Source: Glycomyces artemisiae
Lineage (GTDB): Bacteria > Actinomycetota > Actinomycetes > Mycobacteriales > Micromonosporaceae
Reading direction: 5' to 3'
DNA: 64,000 nt
Assembly: GCF_003002955.1 (NCBI RefSeq)
Contig: NZ_PVTJ01000002.1
Coordinates: forward strand, 124,001 to 188,000
Each line of letters starts with the position of its first letter. The stretch's first letter is position 1. Below are positions 1-10,041 of this stretch, piece by piece. The notes under the pieces are model-generated. The model was not told the origin of the DNA and did not search any database. It worked only from the letters and a program-made list of their open reading frames with translations. Both the position numbers and the translations under genes were made by a program.

Positions 1-279
1 GGCGACATCGACTTCCTCACCGCGCAGGCCTGCATCCAGCTCCAGGCCGGGCTCGCCCCGTCCCAGGTGGGCCTGGGCCTCCCGGCCGTCCAGAGCGCCG
101 CGGGCTCGGGCTACGTCAACCCGACGATGGTCAACGACGCCCTGACCTGCCTGGAGACCCGCCAGCGCTGCGGCGACTTCGTGCCCTCCCAGTCCTACCC
201 GGGCATGGGCGGCGCGATGACCTGGTCGATCAACTGGGACAAGACGAACGGCTACAACTTCGCCAACACCGTCGGATAA
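1..279 (+). CDS. GH18-type chitinase, C-terminal end (partial)
   Basis: The 5' part lies outside the window; the frame is open from base 1 to the TAA at 277-279. The visible 92 residues end in a stretch containing MTWSINWDKTNGYNF, which is the typical last strand of the GH18 TIM barrel in actinobacterial chitinases, where this tryptophan lines the substrate cleft. The enzyme would be secreted and cleave beta-1,4-N-acetylglucosamine polymers. Signal peptide, catalytic DxxDxDxE and any binding module are not visible. A strong hairpin follows 25 bases after the stop. Confidence 0.8.
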   Translation, partial: GDIDFLTAQACIQLQAGLAPSQVGLGLPAVQSAAGSGYVNPTMVNDALTCLETRQRCGDFVPSQSYPGMGGAMTWSINWDKTNGYNFANTVG

Positions 280-303
280 CCGCTTCACCCTCTCTCGCAA
301 AGA

Positions 304-338
304 GGACCGGCCCCGCCCTCGTAGGGCGGGGCCGGTCC
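304..338. terminator. Bidirectional terminator hairpin between convergent genes
   Basis: A perfect 16-bp GC-rich stem (304-319 with 323-338, loop CGT) sits between the chitinase stop at 279 and the stop of the minus-strand MHYT gene at 345. It has no clear T run and probably serves both genes. Confidence 0.75.
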
Positions 339-344
339 GCGCGT

Positions 345-1148
345 TCAGTAGCGCGGGGGCTTGCGGCCGGCGACGGGGCGGTCGGTGGTGCGGCGCTGGA
401 GGGAGGAGAGGTGCTCGTCGGCTTTGAGCTCCTCGTCGGTGGGGACCATGACGACGGTGAAGACGAGGAAGAGGAGGACGATCGCGGTGAGGGTGGCCAT
501 GGGGAAGACGAGGTCGACGGCGTCGACGCCGTGCGGGGCCTCGTCGGCCTCGCCGCCTGCGACCAGGCCGAGCATCCCGGTGTAGTGCATGAGGTTGACG
601 GCGAGGGCCATGACGGCGGCGGCGAGCCACATGGAGGAGGCCCTTTGGAGGCGCCAGGAGAGCCACAGGGCGGTGGTGGCGGCGCCGATCGCGATGGCGA
701 CGGAGGCGATGACGTAGCCGAGGCGGTAGTCGAGTTCGACGTCGGCGCTGACGGCGGCCATGCCGGTGTAGTGCATGGCGGCGACGCCGATGCCGGTGAG
801 GGTCCCGGCGGCGGCGAGTTTGAGGGGCGTGTAGCGGCCGAGGCCGATGGCGTAGAGGCCGCAGGCGACGACGGCGACGGCGATGAGGGCGCTGAGCGCG
901 GTCGTCCACGGCTCGTAGAGGATGCGGGCGTCGCGGACGGCGAAGCCGAGCATGGCAACGAAGTGCATGACCCAGATCCCGGTGCCGCCGATGGCGAACG
1001 CGGCGACGGTGAGCCACAGGGCGCGCCGCCCCGCGCCCTTGTGGCGGCGGGCGTGGCGGGCGAGGAGCAGCCCGAGGGCGGAGCCGGTCATGGAGACCAG
1101 GAAGGCCACGGGGAGGGTGGCGTACCCGTGGGAGAAGTGTTCGATCAT
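345..1148 (-). CDS. MHYT-domain integral membrane sensor protein
   Basis: 267 aa with about seven hydrophobic helices. Three MHF/MHYTGM motifs occur near the outer ends of helices (around residues 61, 125 and 187), the hallmark of the MHYT domain, which is proposed to bind copper and sense oxygen, CO or NO. In many bacteria MHYT is fused to GGDEF/EAL or kinase domains; here only the membrane domain is present, ending in a short charged tail. The signalling partner is unknown. The ATG at 1148 gives a proper first helix. Confidence 0.88.
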   Translation of the reverse strand: MIEHFSHGYATLPVAFLVSMTGSALGLLLARHARRHKGAGRRALWLTVAAFAIGGTGIWVMHFVAMLGFAVRDARILYEPWTTALSALIAVAVVACGLYAIGLGRYTPLKLAAAGTLTGIGVAAMHYTGMAAVSADVELDYRLGYVIASVAIAIGAATTALWLSWRLQRASSMWLAAAVMALAVNLMHYTGMLGLVAGGEADEAPHGVDAVDLVFPMATLTAIVLLFLVFTVVMVPTDEELKADEHLSSLQRRTTDRPVAGRKPPRY

Positions 1149-1413
1149 CGCGGATTCCGAGGGGTGGGTACTGAGCAGTAAGGATGATCGGATCGTAATC
1201 GCGGAGAGGGGGTTCCGCGTGCCGCGCGTTTATTCGGAATGCGGATTGTGCGATGGTTTGCACACCGATGAAACCGCTCGGAAGGGCACAGGGGCGACAG
1301 TCGCGGCCCGAGAATTCCCCCGACCGGGTGAATCGGTTCTGGCCGTTCGCACTGATCCGGACAAGCGTTGTGCGCCGCCTCACATCTCACCCGAGTAGCC
1401 AAGGGGCACAACG
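1149..1413. other. Intergenic region without a recognised gene
   Basis: About 265 bp upstream of the MHYT gene and downstream of the fumarase terminator. Short open frames on both strands show no family resemblance and no convincing ribosome binding site. It probably carries the promoter of the MHYT gene. Confidence 0.5.
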
Positions 1414-1444
1414 AAAAAGGCCGCCGACACCGGGGCCGGCGGCC
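1414..1444 (-). terminator. Rho-independent terminator of fumarase gene
   Basis: Read on the minus strand, an 8-bp stem GGCCGCCG/CGGCGGCC (1437-1444 with 1419-1426) is followed by TTTTTCG. It lies about 32 bp after the fumarase stop. Confidence 0.8.
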
Positions 1445-1475
1445 GGACGTCTCAGCGTCCTATGTGCATCCGCGA

Positions 1476-3137
<1,662 letters not shown>

Positions 3138-3353
3138 GACATCGAACTTAGCGCGGCTCCCCGCGCGGGCCGGGCGCGGCGCGGCTTCGGTCCGAACCGG
3201 ACGCCGCGGCCGTTTCGGGGCGGTGTCGCGCCCGGTCCTGTCGGACCCGGCGGGTACCGTCACACCCAGGCGGAGCGGCCCCGGCCGCACCGCCTGTAAG
3301 CAGGTACGATTGCCAGGTTGCCCGCCGCGAGGCGCGGCAGCGCGCAAGTGATT

Positions 3354-3400
3354 CCTCCTGCTGCGGAGAGACCGCAGCCGATTGAGACCGAAGGAGGTGG
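3354..3400 (+). promoter_or_regulatory. Candidate structured rpsF leader (S6:S18-type) that covers the ribosome binding site
   Basis: CCTCCT at 3354-3359 is complementary to AGGAGG at 3392-3397, the Shine-Dalgarno of rpsF. Nested inside is a perfect 7-bp hairpin, GCTGCGG/CCGCAGC (3360-3366 with 3372-3378, loop AGAGA), followed by a CCG trinucleotide. S6:S18 autoregulatory leaders upstream of rpsF are known in many bacteria and contain a conserved CCG next to a hairpin. The assignment to that class is inference. Confidence 0.45.
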
Positions 3401-3407
3401 ATCGATC

Positions 3408-3698
3408 TTGCGTCACTATGAACTCATGGTGATCCTCGAACCGAACATCGAGGAGGCACAGGTCGGCCCGACGCTGGAGAAGTTCCTCAAGGGCGTCAAG
3501 GACGCCGGAGGGGCCGTCGACAAGATCGACGTCTGGGGCCGTCGCCGTCTGGCATACGAGATCAACAAGAGCAACGAGGGCGTCTACGCCGTCGTCGACC
3601 TGCAGTCCGAGCCCGGTCCCGTCGCTGAGATGGACCGTCAGCTGCGGCTCAACGAGTCGGTGCTGCGGACCAAGGTGCTGCGACCGGAGCTTCGGTAA
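3408..3698 (+). CDS. rpsF: 30S ribosomal protein S6
   Basis: 96 aa, normal length for S6, a 30S platform protein that pairs with S18. The sequence begins [12 protein letters not shown] and contains [12 protein letters not shown], both diagnostic. The start is a TTG at 3408 with AAGGAGG 10 bases upstream; the open frame reaches back to 3318, but those residues are not S6-like. First gene of the operon rpsF-ssb-rpsR-rplI. Confidence 0.95.
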   Translation: MRHYELMVILEPNIEEAQVGPTLEKFLKGVKDAGGAVDKIDVWGRRRLAYEINKSNEGVYAVVDLQSEPGPVAEMDRQLRLNESVLRTKVLRPELR

Positions 3699-3737
3699 CC
3701 CGACCCTGCAACTGCGAGACCGTCAAGGAGATAGGTC

Positions 3738-4253
3738 ATGGCAGGAGAGACAGTCATCACGGTTATCGGCAACCTCGTCGACGACCCCGAGCTGCGTTAC
3801 ACGCCGTCCGGTGCCGCCGTCGCGAAGTTCCGCATCGCATCGACCCCGCGCACGTTCGACCGCGAGTCGAACCAGTGGAAGGACGGTGAGGCCCTGTTCC
3901 TCACCTGCAGCGTCTGGCGCCAGTACGCCGAGAACGTCGCCGAGTCGCTTTCGCGCGGTACCCGCGTGATCGTGCAGGGCAGGCTCAAGCAGCGCAGCTA
4001 CGAGACCCGCGAGGGCGAGAAGCGCACTGTGTACGAGCTCGACGTCGACGAAGTGGGCCCGGCCCTGCGTTTTTCCACCGCGAAGCTCAACCGGTCCGGC
4101 GCGTCCGGCGGCGGAGGCGGCGGCCGTTCCTTCGGGGGCGGCAGCGGCTCCGGCGGCGGTTCGATGCCCGACGACCCCTGGGCCTCGGCCGCCCCCGCGG
4201 GCGGCGCCAGCGCCGCCGGCTCCGGCGGCTTCGACGAGGACCCGCCGTTCTAA
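3738..4253 (+). CDS. ssb: Single-stranded DNA-binding protein
   Basis: 171 aa. The N-terminal 110 residues form the OB fold (begins [19 protein letters not shown]), followed by a glycine/serine-rich linker (about residues 115-160) and the acidic tail DEDPPF, which docks SSB partner proteins. It coats single-stranded DNA in replication and repair. AAGGAG precedes the ATG by about 7 bases. It lies between the S6 and S18 genes, the standard bacterial arrangement, and lacks the extra C-terminal motifs of paralogous SSBs. Confidence 0.96.
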   Translation: MAGETVITVIGNLVDDPELRYTPSGAAVAKFRIASTPRTFDRESNQWKDGEALFLTCSVWRQYAENVAESLSRGTRVIVQGRLKQRSYETREGEKRTVYELDVDEVGPALRFSTAKLNRSGASGGGGGGRSFGGGSGSGGGSMPDDPWASAAPAGGASAAGSGGFDEDPPF

Positions 4254-4301
4254 CCGGGCGCCCAGCCCGGAACGATCTCGAGTAAGAGGCAAGACAGAGA
4301 C

Positions 4302-4547
4302 ATGGCCAACCCGAAATCGGCTCCCCTGCGGAAGCCGAAGAAGAAGCCCAACCCGCTTGAAAAAGAGGGCATCACCTACGTCGACTACAAGGACACGGCG
4401 CTGCTGCGGAAGTTCATCTCCGACCGCGGCAAGATCCGTGCCCGCCGTGTGACCGGCGTGACCACCCAGCAGCAGCGCCAGATCGCCGCGGCCGTCAAGA
4501 ACGCCCGCGAGATGGCCCTGCTCCCGTACACCAGCCAGACCCGCTAG
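4302..4547 (+). CDS. rpsR: 30S ribosomal protein S18, cysteine-free form
   Basis: 81 aa with the S18 core [20 protein letters not shown] and the usual C-terminus. The zinc-binding residues of C+ type S18 are absent: the region that normally reads CxxC is PNPLE, and the later Cys and His in TGNCxxHQRD are Thr and Gln ([10 protein letters not shown]). It should therefore be a zinc-independent S18. It remains in the main ribosomal operon, 48 bp after ssb and 13 bp before rplI. Confidence 0.95.
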   Translation: MANPKSAPLRKPKKKPNPLEKEGITYVDYKDTALLRKFISDRGKIRARRVTGVTTQQQRQIAAAVKNAREMALLPYTSQTR

Positions 4548-4560
4548 GAAGGAGCGCAAC

Positions 4561-5022
4561 ATGAAGATCATCCTGACTCATGAGGTGCCCAACCTCGGCT
4601 CGGCCGGCGACGTGGTCGAGGTCAAGCCCGGTTACGGCCGCAACTACCTGCTGCCGCAGGGCCTTGCGATCGCCTGGACCAAGGGCGGCCAGAAGGAGGT
4701 CGACGCGATCCAGCGCGCTCGCGCCTCCCGCCAGATCCACGACCTGGACAAGGCCCGCTCGGTGGCGGACCAGCTGAAGCAGACGGACGCCCACATCGTC
4801 GCCCGCACCGGCGACGGCGACCGCCTCTTCGGCTCCATCACCGCGGCCGACATCGTCAAGGCCGTCGACGAGGCCGGCGGCCCGAAGATCGACCGCCGCC
4901 GCGTCGAGCTGGCCTCGACCATCAAGTCGGTCGGCACCTACGACGTCACGGTCAAGCTGCACCCGGAGGTGACCGCGAAGTTCAAGCTCCAGGTCACCCC
5001 GGCCAAGCGCCGCAAGAAGTAG
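4561..5022 (+). CDS. rplI: 50S ribosomal protein L9
   Basis: 153 aa. The N-terminal rRNA-binding domain (begins MKIILTHEVPNLGSAGDVVEV, includes PGYGRNYLLPQGLA) is joined by a long helix to the C-terminal domain ending in a lysine/arginine tail. L9 binds 23S rRNA near the L1 stalk and helps keep reading frame. AAGGAG lies just upstream of the ATG. Last gene of the ribosomal operon, followed by a strong terminator. Confidence 0.96.
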   Translation: MKIILTHEVPNLGSAGDVVEVKPGYGRNYLLPQGLAIAWTKGGQKEVDAIQRARASRQIHDLDKARSVADQLKQTDAHIVARTGDGDRLFGSITAADIVKAVDEAGGPKIDRRRVELASTIKSVGTYDVTVKLHPEVTAKFKLQVTPAKRRKK

Positions 5023-5035
5023 GCAAAGCACGTCG

Positions 5036-5066
5036 AAGGCCCGCGACCATCCGGTCGCGGGCCTTT
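5036..5066 (+). terminator. Rho-independent terminator after rplI
   Basis: A perfect 11-bp stem (5038-5048 with 5053-5063, loop ATCC) is followed by TTTG, 13 bases after the rplI stop. Confidence 0.88.
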
Positions 5067-5152
5067 GTCGTACCCCCATGAAAGGGTGGTCTTTTTCAGT
5101 TTGGTGTGGTGAAGGTGGGTTCGGGTGGGTACCCGGGGCCGCCCGTACGGCG

Positions 5153-5542
5153 TCAGATCACCCAGCCCGCGGTCCGCAGGACCACCGTCACGAGCCCCGC
5201 ACCGAGGATCGCCGCCGCCGAGCCCGCTACGCCCGCACGCCATCCGGCGCGCGGGAGGCGCAGCAGGACCGCGACGAGGAGGCTCGCGGTGAGCGACGAG
5301 AGCGTCCACGCCCAGCCGCCCGCGACGGCCGCGCCGACCCGGCCCGCCACCGTGCACCCCGACGCCGCGCAGTTCGCGTCCACCGGCGGCTGCGACACCA
5401 CCCACGTCAGGTAGACCACCGCCGGCACCGCGTACCAGGCGAGCGTCACGAGCAGCGTCGGGGTGAACGCGCGCTCCCCCGGCCGGTCGTCGCCTTCGGG
5501 GTCGAGCCGGGGCCTGCGTTCGGGGCGCTGCGGAGCGGTCAT
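5153..5542 (-). CDS. Small membrane protein of unknown function
   Basis: 129 aa. A proline/arginine-rich cytoplasmic N-terminus (about 25 residues) precedes three or four hydrophobic segments (about 28-50, 66-95 and 103-127). The first outer loop contains two cysteines (NCAASGC). I do not recognise the family. It sits alone on the minus strand between the rplI terminator and the dnaB leader, with its start facing the DnaA-box cluster. Codon usage matches its neighbours, supporting a real gene. Confidence 0.65.
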   Translation of the reverse strand: MTAPQRPERRPRLDPEGDDRPGERAFTPTLLVTLAWYAVPAVVYLTWVVSQPPVDANCAASGCTVAGRVGAAVAGGWAWTLSSLTASLLVAVLLRLPRAGWRAGVAGSAAAILGAGLVTVVLRTAGWVI

Positions 5543-5677
5543 GAGCCGGTCTCTCTTCTGATCCGTGCCGGGGTCGCCCCCATGCTATCGGCAAGTTGGC
5601 ACGAACGGATTTCCGTCCACAGGCAGTGGACGGCGTCCCCGCAGCTCCCGACCCGCATCCGAGGCCCGGTCGCGTTG

Positions 5678-5753
5678 TTGTCCACAGGTTGTCCACAGGC
5701 CCGGGCCGGGTTATCCACAGGTTATCCACAACCTTGTCCACAGGTTGTCCACA
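5678..5753 (+). promoter_or_regulatory. Cluster of six DnaA-box-like 9-mers upstream of dnaB
   Basis: Six same-strand boxes: TTGTCCACA at 5678-5686, 5689-5697, 5734-5742 and 5745-5753, and TTATCCACA at 5711-5719 and 5722-5730. TTGTCCACA is the known high-GC actinobacterial DnaA box and TTATCCACA the E. coli consensus. Start-to-start spacings are 11, 22, 11, 12 and 11 bp, so all lie on one face of the helix. They end about 110 bp before the dnaB start. A related GTCCACAGG lies near 5613. The surrounding 322-bp gap (5543-5864) has no other gene. Confidence 0.85.
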
Positions 5754-5864
5754 GGGTCGTTTGCAACCGTGCCCGGCGCGACATAGCGTCATTGACGCCG
5801 CCCTTCTGTCGTATGCGGGCGGTACTGTCTCCATGAACGCACGGTGACCGAGGGGGTGGACGGC

Positions 5865-7328
5865 ATGGCCGACGTGTCGACGGACGGCGTCTTCTCGCGA
5901 GGCGCCAACGGAGCGAACGGGTCCTATTTCGACACGCCCCCGGAGGACCCCTTCGCGGGCGGCGGAGGCGGCGGCAACGGCCACGGGGGCGGCGGCGCCC
6001 GCACCTTCGAGCGCACCCCGCCCCAGGACCTCCAGGCCGAGATGTCGGTCCTCGGCGGCATGCTCATGAGCAAGGACGCCATCGCCGACGTCATCGAGGT
6101 CCTCGGCCCCGGCGACTTCTACAAGCCGTCCCACGGCATGATCTTCGACGCCGTCATCGACAAGTTCGGCAACGGCGAGCCCGCCGACGCCGTCACCATC
6201 GCCGCGGCCCTCGCCGACACCGGCGACCTCGCCAAGATCGGCGGCGGCCCCTACCTCCACGACCTCCTCAACACCGTGCCCACGGCCGCGAACGCCGGGT
6301 ACTACGCGAAGATCGTCAAGGAGAAGGCGATCCTGCGCCGCCTCATCGAGGCCGGCACGAAGGTCGTCCAGTACGGGTACGGCGGCGGCCAGGGCGGCCG
6401 CGACATCGACGACCTCGTCGACCTCGCCCAGCAGGCCGTCTACGAGGTCACCGACAACCGCCAGAGCGAGGACTTCGCGGTCCTCTCCGACCTCCTCCAG
6501 CCCGCCATGGACGAGATCGAGGCGATCGGCGCCAACCAGGGCGTCATGACCGGCATCCCCACCGGCTTCGCCGACCTCGACCGGCTCCTCTCCGGCCTCC
6601 AGGCCGGGCAGCTCATCATCGTCGCCGGCCGCCCCGGCGCCGGGAAGTCCACGGCCGCAATGGACTTCATGCGGCACGCGTCCCTCCACCACCGCCACGC
6701 CGCGGCCCTGTTCTCCCTCGAAATGAGCAAGCTCGAAATCGTGATGCGCCTGCTGAGCGCCGAGACGCGCGTCCCCATGCACGTCCTGCGCTCGGGCGAC
6801 CTCTCCGACGACGACTGGACGCGCCTGGCCAAGCGCATGGGCGACATCTCCGAGGCGCCGCTGTTCGTCGACGACACCGCGTCGATGACCATGATGGAGA
6901 TCCGGGCGAAGGCCCGGCGCCTCAAGCAGCGCCACGACCTCAAGCTCATCGTCGTCGACTACCTCCAGCTCATGACCTCGCCGAAGAAAGTGGAGTCGCG
7001 CCAGCAGGAGGTCTCCGAGATCTCCCGCGGCCTCAAGCTCCTCGCCAAGGAGGTGCAGTGCCCGGTCATCGCGGTCGCGCAGCTGAACCGCGGTCCCGAG
7101 CAGCGCACCGACAAGCGCCCGCAGCTGTCCGACCTCCGCGAGTCCGGCTCGCTGGAGCAGGACGCCGACGTCGTCATCCTCCTGCACCGCGAGGACTACT
7201 ACGACAAGGAGTCGCCGCGCGCGGGCGAGGCCGACTTCATCGTCGCCAAGCACCGCAACGGCGCCACGGACACGATCACCGTGGCGGCCCAGCTCCACCT
7301 GTCGCGCTTCGTCGACATGGCGGTCTAG
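5865..7328 (+). CDS. dnaB: Replicative DNA helicase DnaB
   Basis: 487 aa from the ATG at 5865; an in-frame GTG at 5844 would add seven residues, but AGGGGG at 5851-5856 favours the ATG. A 45-residue glycine-rich N-terminal extension precedes the N-terminal DnaB domain (from about TPPQDLQAEMSVLGGML). The RecA-like motor carries Walker A GRPGAGKS (about 255-262), Walker B LIVVDYLQLM and the arginine finger region. It unwinds DNA at the fork. No intein is present, although dnaB is a frequent intein site. It follows the ribosomal operon, as in most actinobacteria. Confidence 0.96.
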   Translation: MADVSTDGVFSRGANGANGSYFDTPPEDPFAGGGGGGNGHGGGGARTFERTPPQDLQAEMSVLGGMLMSKDAIADVIEVLGPGDFYKPSHGMIFDAVIDKFGNGEPADAVTIAAALADTGDLAKIGGGPYLHDLLNTVPTAANAGYYAKIVKEKAILRRLIEAGTKVVQYGYGGGQGGRDIDDLVDLAQQAVYEVTDNRQSEDFAVLSDLLQPAMDEIEAIGANQGVMTGIPTGFADLDRLLSGLQAGQLIIVAGRPGAGKSTAAMDFMRHASLHHRHAAALFSLEMSKLEIVMRLLSAETRVPMHVLRSGDLSDDDWTRLAKRMGDISEAPLFVDDTASMTMMEIRAKARRLKQRHDLKLIVVDYLQLMTSPKKVESRQQEVSEISRGLKLLAKEVQCPVIAVAQLNRGPEQRTDKRPQLSDLRESGSLEQDADVVILLHREDYYDKESPRAGEADFIVAKHRNGATDTITVAAQLHLSRFVDMAV

Positions 7329-7356
7329 GACCCCCGTTCCCCAGCGCCACCACTCG

Positions 7357-8664
7357 TCAGCGCCACCATTCGACCGCCATCGACGGGCCCGGGCCCGTCT
7401 CGTGCTCCAGTTCGTCGACCGCCTCGTCCCCGACGTCGACGCCCGCGAACAGCGTCCCGTGCGCGGCCCCGGCGACCGCGTCGCGCAGCGGCAGCCACCA
7501 GCCGAGCAGCACCACCGGGTACAGCATGTACCCGAAGCGGCTCGCGGGCATGAGCAGGAACGCGGTCGTCAGACCGGCTGCGCACCACATCGCCGCCGCC
7601 GCGGCCGTCGACGGCGGCCGCGTCCACAGCAGCCACGCGATCACGACCGCCGCGAGCCCCAGCAGGCCCTTCGCGATGAGGTCCCCGGCGGGCAGGTAGT
7701 TGACGACGAGGTAGCCGATGAACGGCGACTGCGCCGGGGACTCGACCACGCCGTGCCCGAAGCCGAACGCGATCACGTTGTCGAAGAACCCGCGCGCGTC
7801 CACCGCGAGCACCGGCGCCATCGTGGCCACGACCGGGACGGCGAAGCCCGCGGCGAAGCGGCGCAGGCCGCCCTGGCGCCACATCAGGAACGCCATGACG
7901 ACCGCGACGGGCCACGCGAACAGCTTCAGCGCCGCCGCCGCGCCGACCGCCAGGCCCGCGGCGAGGGACCGCTCGCGGTGCGCGAACGCGAGCGCGAGGA
8001 CCAGGAGCGCGACCACCGGCATGTCGTCGCCGCCGGTCGCGAACGTCAACGCGCACACCGGGAACACGAACATCGCCTGGAACGCCCGCAGCAGCGGGCC
8101 CTTCCCGGCGCCGAGCACCCCGGGGCGGGTGCGCAGCAGCCGGAACGCGCCGTACGCGCAGGCCGCGGCGGCGAGGAGGAAGTAGATGCGGGCGTCGGTC
8201 CACCAGTGCTGGCCGAACAGCGCGGCCGGGAACCCGAAGACCGCCATGCCCGGCTGGTACGGGTTGTAGCCGTGGACGGGGTTCGGGAGGGTGGTGATGA
8301 CGTCGGCGTGGAGGTAGGGGCTGCCGGTGTCGAGCAGGCGCGCGCCGGACTCCTCGACGACCTCGACCTCGGACTGGGCGCGGCGCTCGCCGACGCCGAT
8401 CGCGCGCTCGACCGCCATGAACACCAGCGGGAACGCGGTGACGGCGACCGCGGCCCCGCCCGCGACGACGGCCCGGCCGCGCCAGACCGCCCCGGTCTGA
8501 GTCAGCAGGACCGCGGTGCAGACCGCCGCCGGGAGGTACCCGCCGATGGCGACGGCGCCCCAGACCTCGTGCGGGACAAGGGTGGTCCACAGCGCCGTCG
8601 CGCCCGCGAAGATCGCGGCGGCGGCGTACAGGGCGAGGTCGATGGAGAGCGGACGGTGCGACAC
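7357..8664 (-). CDS. GT-C type polytopic membrane protein (putative glycosyltransferase)
   Basis: 435 aa with about eleven hydrophobic helices. The first large outer loop contains SPYLHADVITTLPNPVHGYN, an acidic/aromatic loop like those of polyprenol-phosphate-dependent GT-C enzymes (GT87/DUF2029-like). Substrate unknown; a mannosyl or arabinosyl transfer to lipid-linked acceptors would be typical of such families. The GTG at 8664 (SHRPLSIDLALYA) is preferred because the longer frame to 9255 encodes arginine/proline-rich noise. Convergent with dnaB, 28 bp apart. Confidence 0.72.
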   Translation of the reverse strand: MSHRPLSIDLALYAAAAIFAGATALWTTLVPHEVWGAVAIGGYLPAAVCTAVLLTQTGAVWRGRAVVAGGAAVAVTAFPLVFMAVERAIGVGERRAQSEVEVVEESGARLLDTGSPYLHADVITTLPNPVHGYNPYQPGMAVFGFPAALFGQHWWTDARIYFLLAAAACAYGAFRLLRTRPGVLGAGKGPLLRAFQAMFVFPVCALTFATGGDDMPVVALLVLALAFAHRERSLAAGLAVGAAAALKLFAWPVAVVMAFLMWRQGGLRRFAAGFAVPVVATMAPVLAVDARGFFDNVIAFGFGHGVVESPAQSPFIGYLVVNYLPAGDLIAKGLLGLAAVVIAWLLWTRPPSTAAAAAMWCAAGLTTAFLLMPASRFGYMLYPVVLLGWWLPLRDAVAGAAHGTLFAGVDVGDEAVDELEHETGPGPSMAVEWWR

Positions 8665-8792
8665 CCGGACATCGTACGGTGACCGGACCCGCCCCGCAGG
8701 ACGGCGGCCGCGAGCCCCGGGAAGGCGCGGATCGCGGGCCCCGATCACAAGGGTGACACCGGGGTCCGACAAGCGGGCGCCGCCGGGACCGG

Positions 8793-9194
8793 TTAGTGGA
8801 AGGGGATCCTCGCCCAGACTTCCTGGGTGCCGTCGCCGAGGGTGCGGGCGCCCCAGTCGGTGGACAGTTTGGACACGATGAACATGCCGCGGCCGTGCGC
8901 GGAGTCGAGGTTCACGGAGCACACGTGGGGGTGGGTGCGGGAGCCGCCGTCGATGACGCGGACCTCGACGTCGGCGGGGCCGAGGACGTAGGCGACGCAC
9001 ACTTCGTTCCCCGGGAGCGGCCGGGCGTGGCGGACGGCGTTCGAGACGAGCTCGGTCGCGCACACCAGGAGGTCGTCGCGGGCCTCGTCGGGGAGGTCGG
9101 GGAGCGCGTCGCGCAGCCACCGGCGGACCTGGCCGGGCGCCCCGGACTGGTGGGGGACGCGCAGCCGCTCCGGCGCCGGTATCGCAGCTGGCAT
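8793..9194 (-). CDS. RsbW/SpoIIAB-like ATP-binding protein (anti-sigma factor kinase family)
   Basis: 133 aa, the full length of the small HATPase_c_2 proteins common in actinobacteria. Visible ATP-binding motifs are the N box ELVSNAVRHA (about 48-57), the G1 box VIDGGS and the G2 box HGRGMFIV. Such proteins bind a sigma factor or phosphorylate an anti-anti-sigma factor; neither partner gene is adjacent. The gene stands alone with a 115-bp upstream gap. Confidence 0.85.
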   Translation of the reverse strand: MPAAIPAPERLRVPHQSGAPGQVRRWLRDALPDLPDEARDDLLVCATELVSNAVRHARPLPGNEVCVAYVLGPADVEVRVIDGGSRTHPHVCSVNLDSAHGRGMFIVSKLSTDWGARTLGDGTQEVWARIPFH

Positions 9195-9309
9195 CGCGTT
9201 CTCCCTTCCTTCCGACGTGCCCTGGGGAGGCTATACAGCAACCTACCTTTAACATCGGCGCGACGCCAGCATTACCGTCGGACCCTGAGTCCGTCTTGAG
9301 GCGCCGGGA

Positions 9310-10041
9310 TCAGCCGGTGAGGGTCTGGCGGATCGCGGCGGGCCGGTCGGAGATGATGAGGTCGACTTCGAGGCCCGCCATGCGGTGCGCCGTGTCGGCG
9401 TCGTTGACGGTCCAGGTGTACACCTCGTACCCCGCCTCGTGGCTGCGTTCGACGAAATCGGGGGTCGAATCGATGTAGTCGACCCGCGAGGAGAGGATCT
9501 GCACCCCCTCGGGCGGGCGCCGGAACGGGTACTCGAAGATCCACACCAGCGGCGTGTCGGCGTCGAGGCCGCGCCAGGTCTTGAGCGCGGCCCGCGAGAA
9601 GGACATGACCGTGACGTCGAGCCCGGGCCAGCGCTTCAGGGTCTCCCACAGCCGCAGTTCGAGGCGGGGCCCGAACTTCGAGGGGTGCTTGGCCTCGATG
9701 AGGAGCTTGAGGTCCTTGCCGGAGTCGACGACGAGCCCGAAGACGTCTTCGAGGGTGGGGATGCGCTCGGCCTCGGGATTGCCCGCGCAGTCGGGGTACT
9801 GGTGCGCGAAGTTGAACTCCCGCAACTGGGCGAGTGTGAGGTCGGCCACGGCGCCTTTGCCGTCGGAGGTGCGCTTGACGGTGCGGTCGTGGTGGAGGAC
9901 GAGGTGCCCGTCGGCGGTGAGGCGGATGTCGAACTCGAACCCGTCCGCGCCCTCGACGATGGCCTGGCGGAACGCGGCGAGGGAGTGCTCCGGCAGGAAC
10001 TCGTTCGCGCCTCTGTGGGCGGCGATCAGCGGGTGGGACAC
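9310..10041 (-). CDS. Glycerophosphodiester phosphodiesterase
   Basis: 243 aa from a GTG at 10041. The GDPD motif is present: HRG at residues 9-11, the metal-binding E36-x-D38 in FEFDIR, and HHD at 50-52. The middle holds LLIEAKHP, another metal-site strand, and the end VDLIISDRP is typical. It hydrolyses deacylated phospholipids such as glycerophosphocholine to glycerol-3-phosphate and an alcohol. No signal peptide, so a cytoplasmic enzyme. The longer frame to 10650 is shadow of larB. Confidence 0.92.
   Translation of the reverse strand: MSHPLIAAHRGANEFLPEHSLAAFRQAIVEGADGFEFDIRLTADGHLVLHHDRTVKRTSDGKGAVADLTLAQLREFNFAHQYPDCAGNPEAERIPTLEDVFGLVVDSGKDLKLLIEAKHPSKFGPRLELRLWETLKRWPGLDVTVMSFSRAALKTWRGLDADTPLVWIFEYPFRRPPEGVQILSSRVDYIDSTPDFVERSHEAGYEVYTWTVNDADTAHRMAGLEVDLIISDRPAAIRQTLTG

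Noticed and set aside
411-1181. Long plus-strand frame opposite the MHYT gene
   Set aside because: Composition is dominated by Gly, Asp, Glu and Val from antisense reading of a GC-rich gene; no family match and no ribosome binding site.
5678-5753. Calling the DnaA-box cluster a replication origin
   Set aside because: No AT-rich unwinding element and no dnaA or dnaN nearby in the window; a regulatory cluster is the safer call.
4938-7298. 786-aa minus-strand frame across the rplI terminator and dnaB
   Set aside because: It runs through a terminator, a different gene and the DnaA boxes; low-complexity shadow of dnaB.
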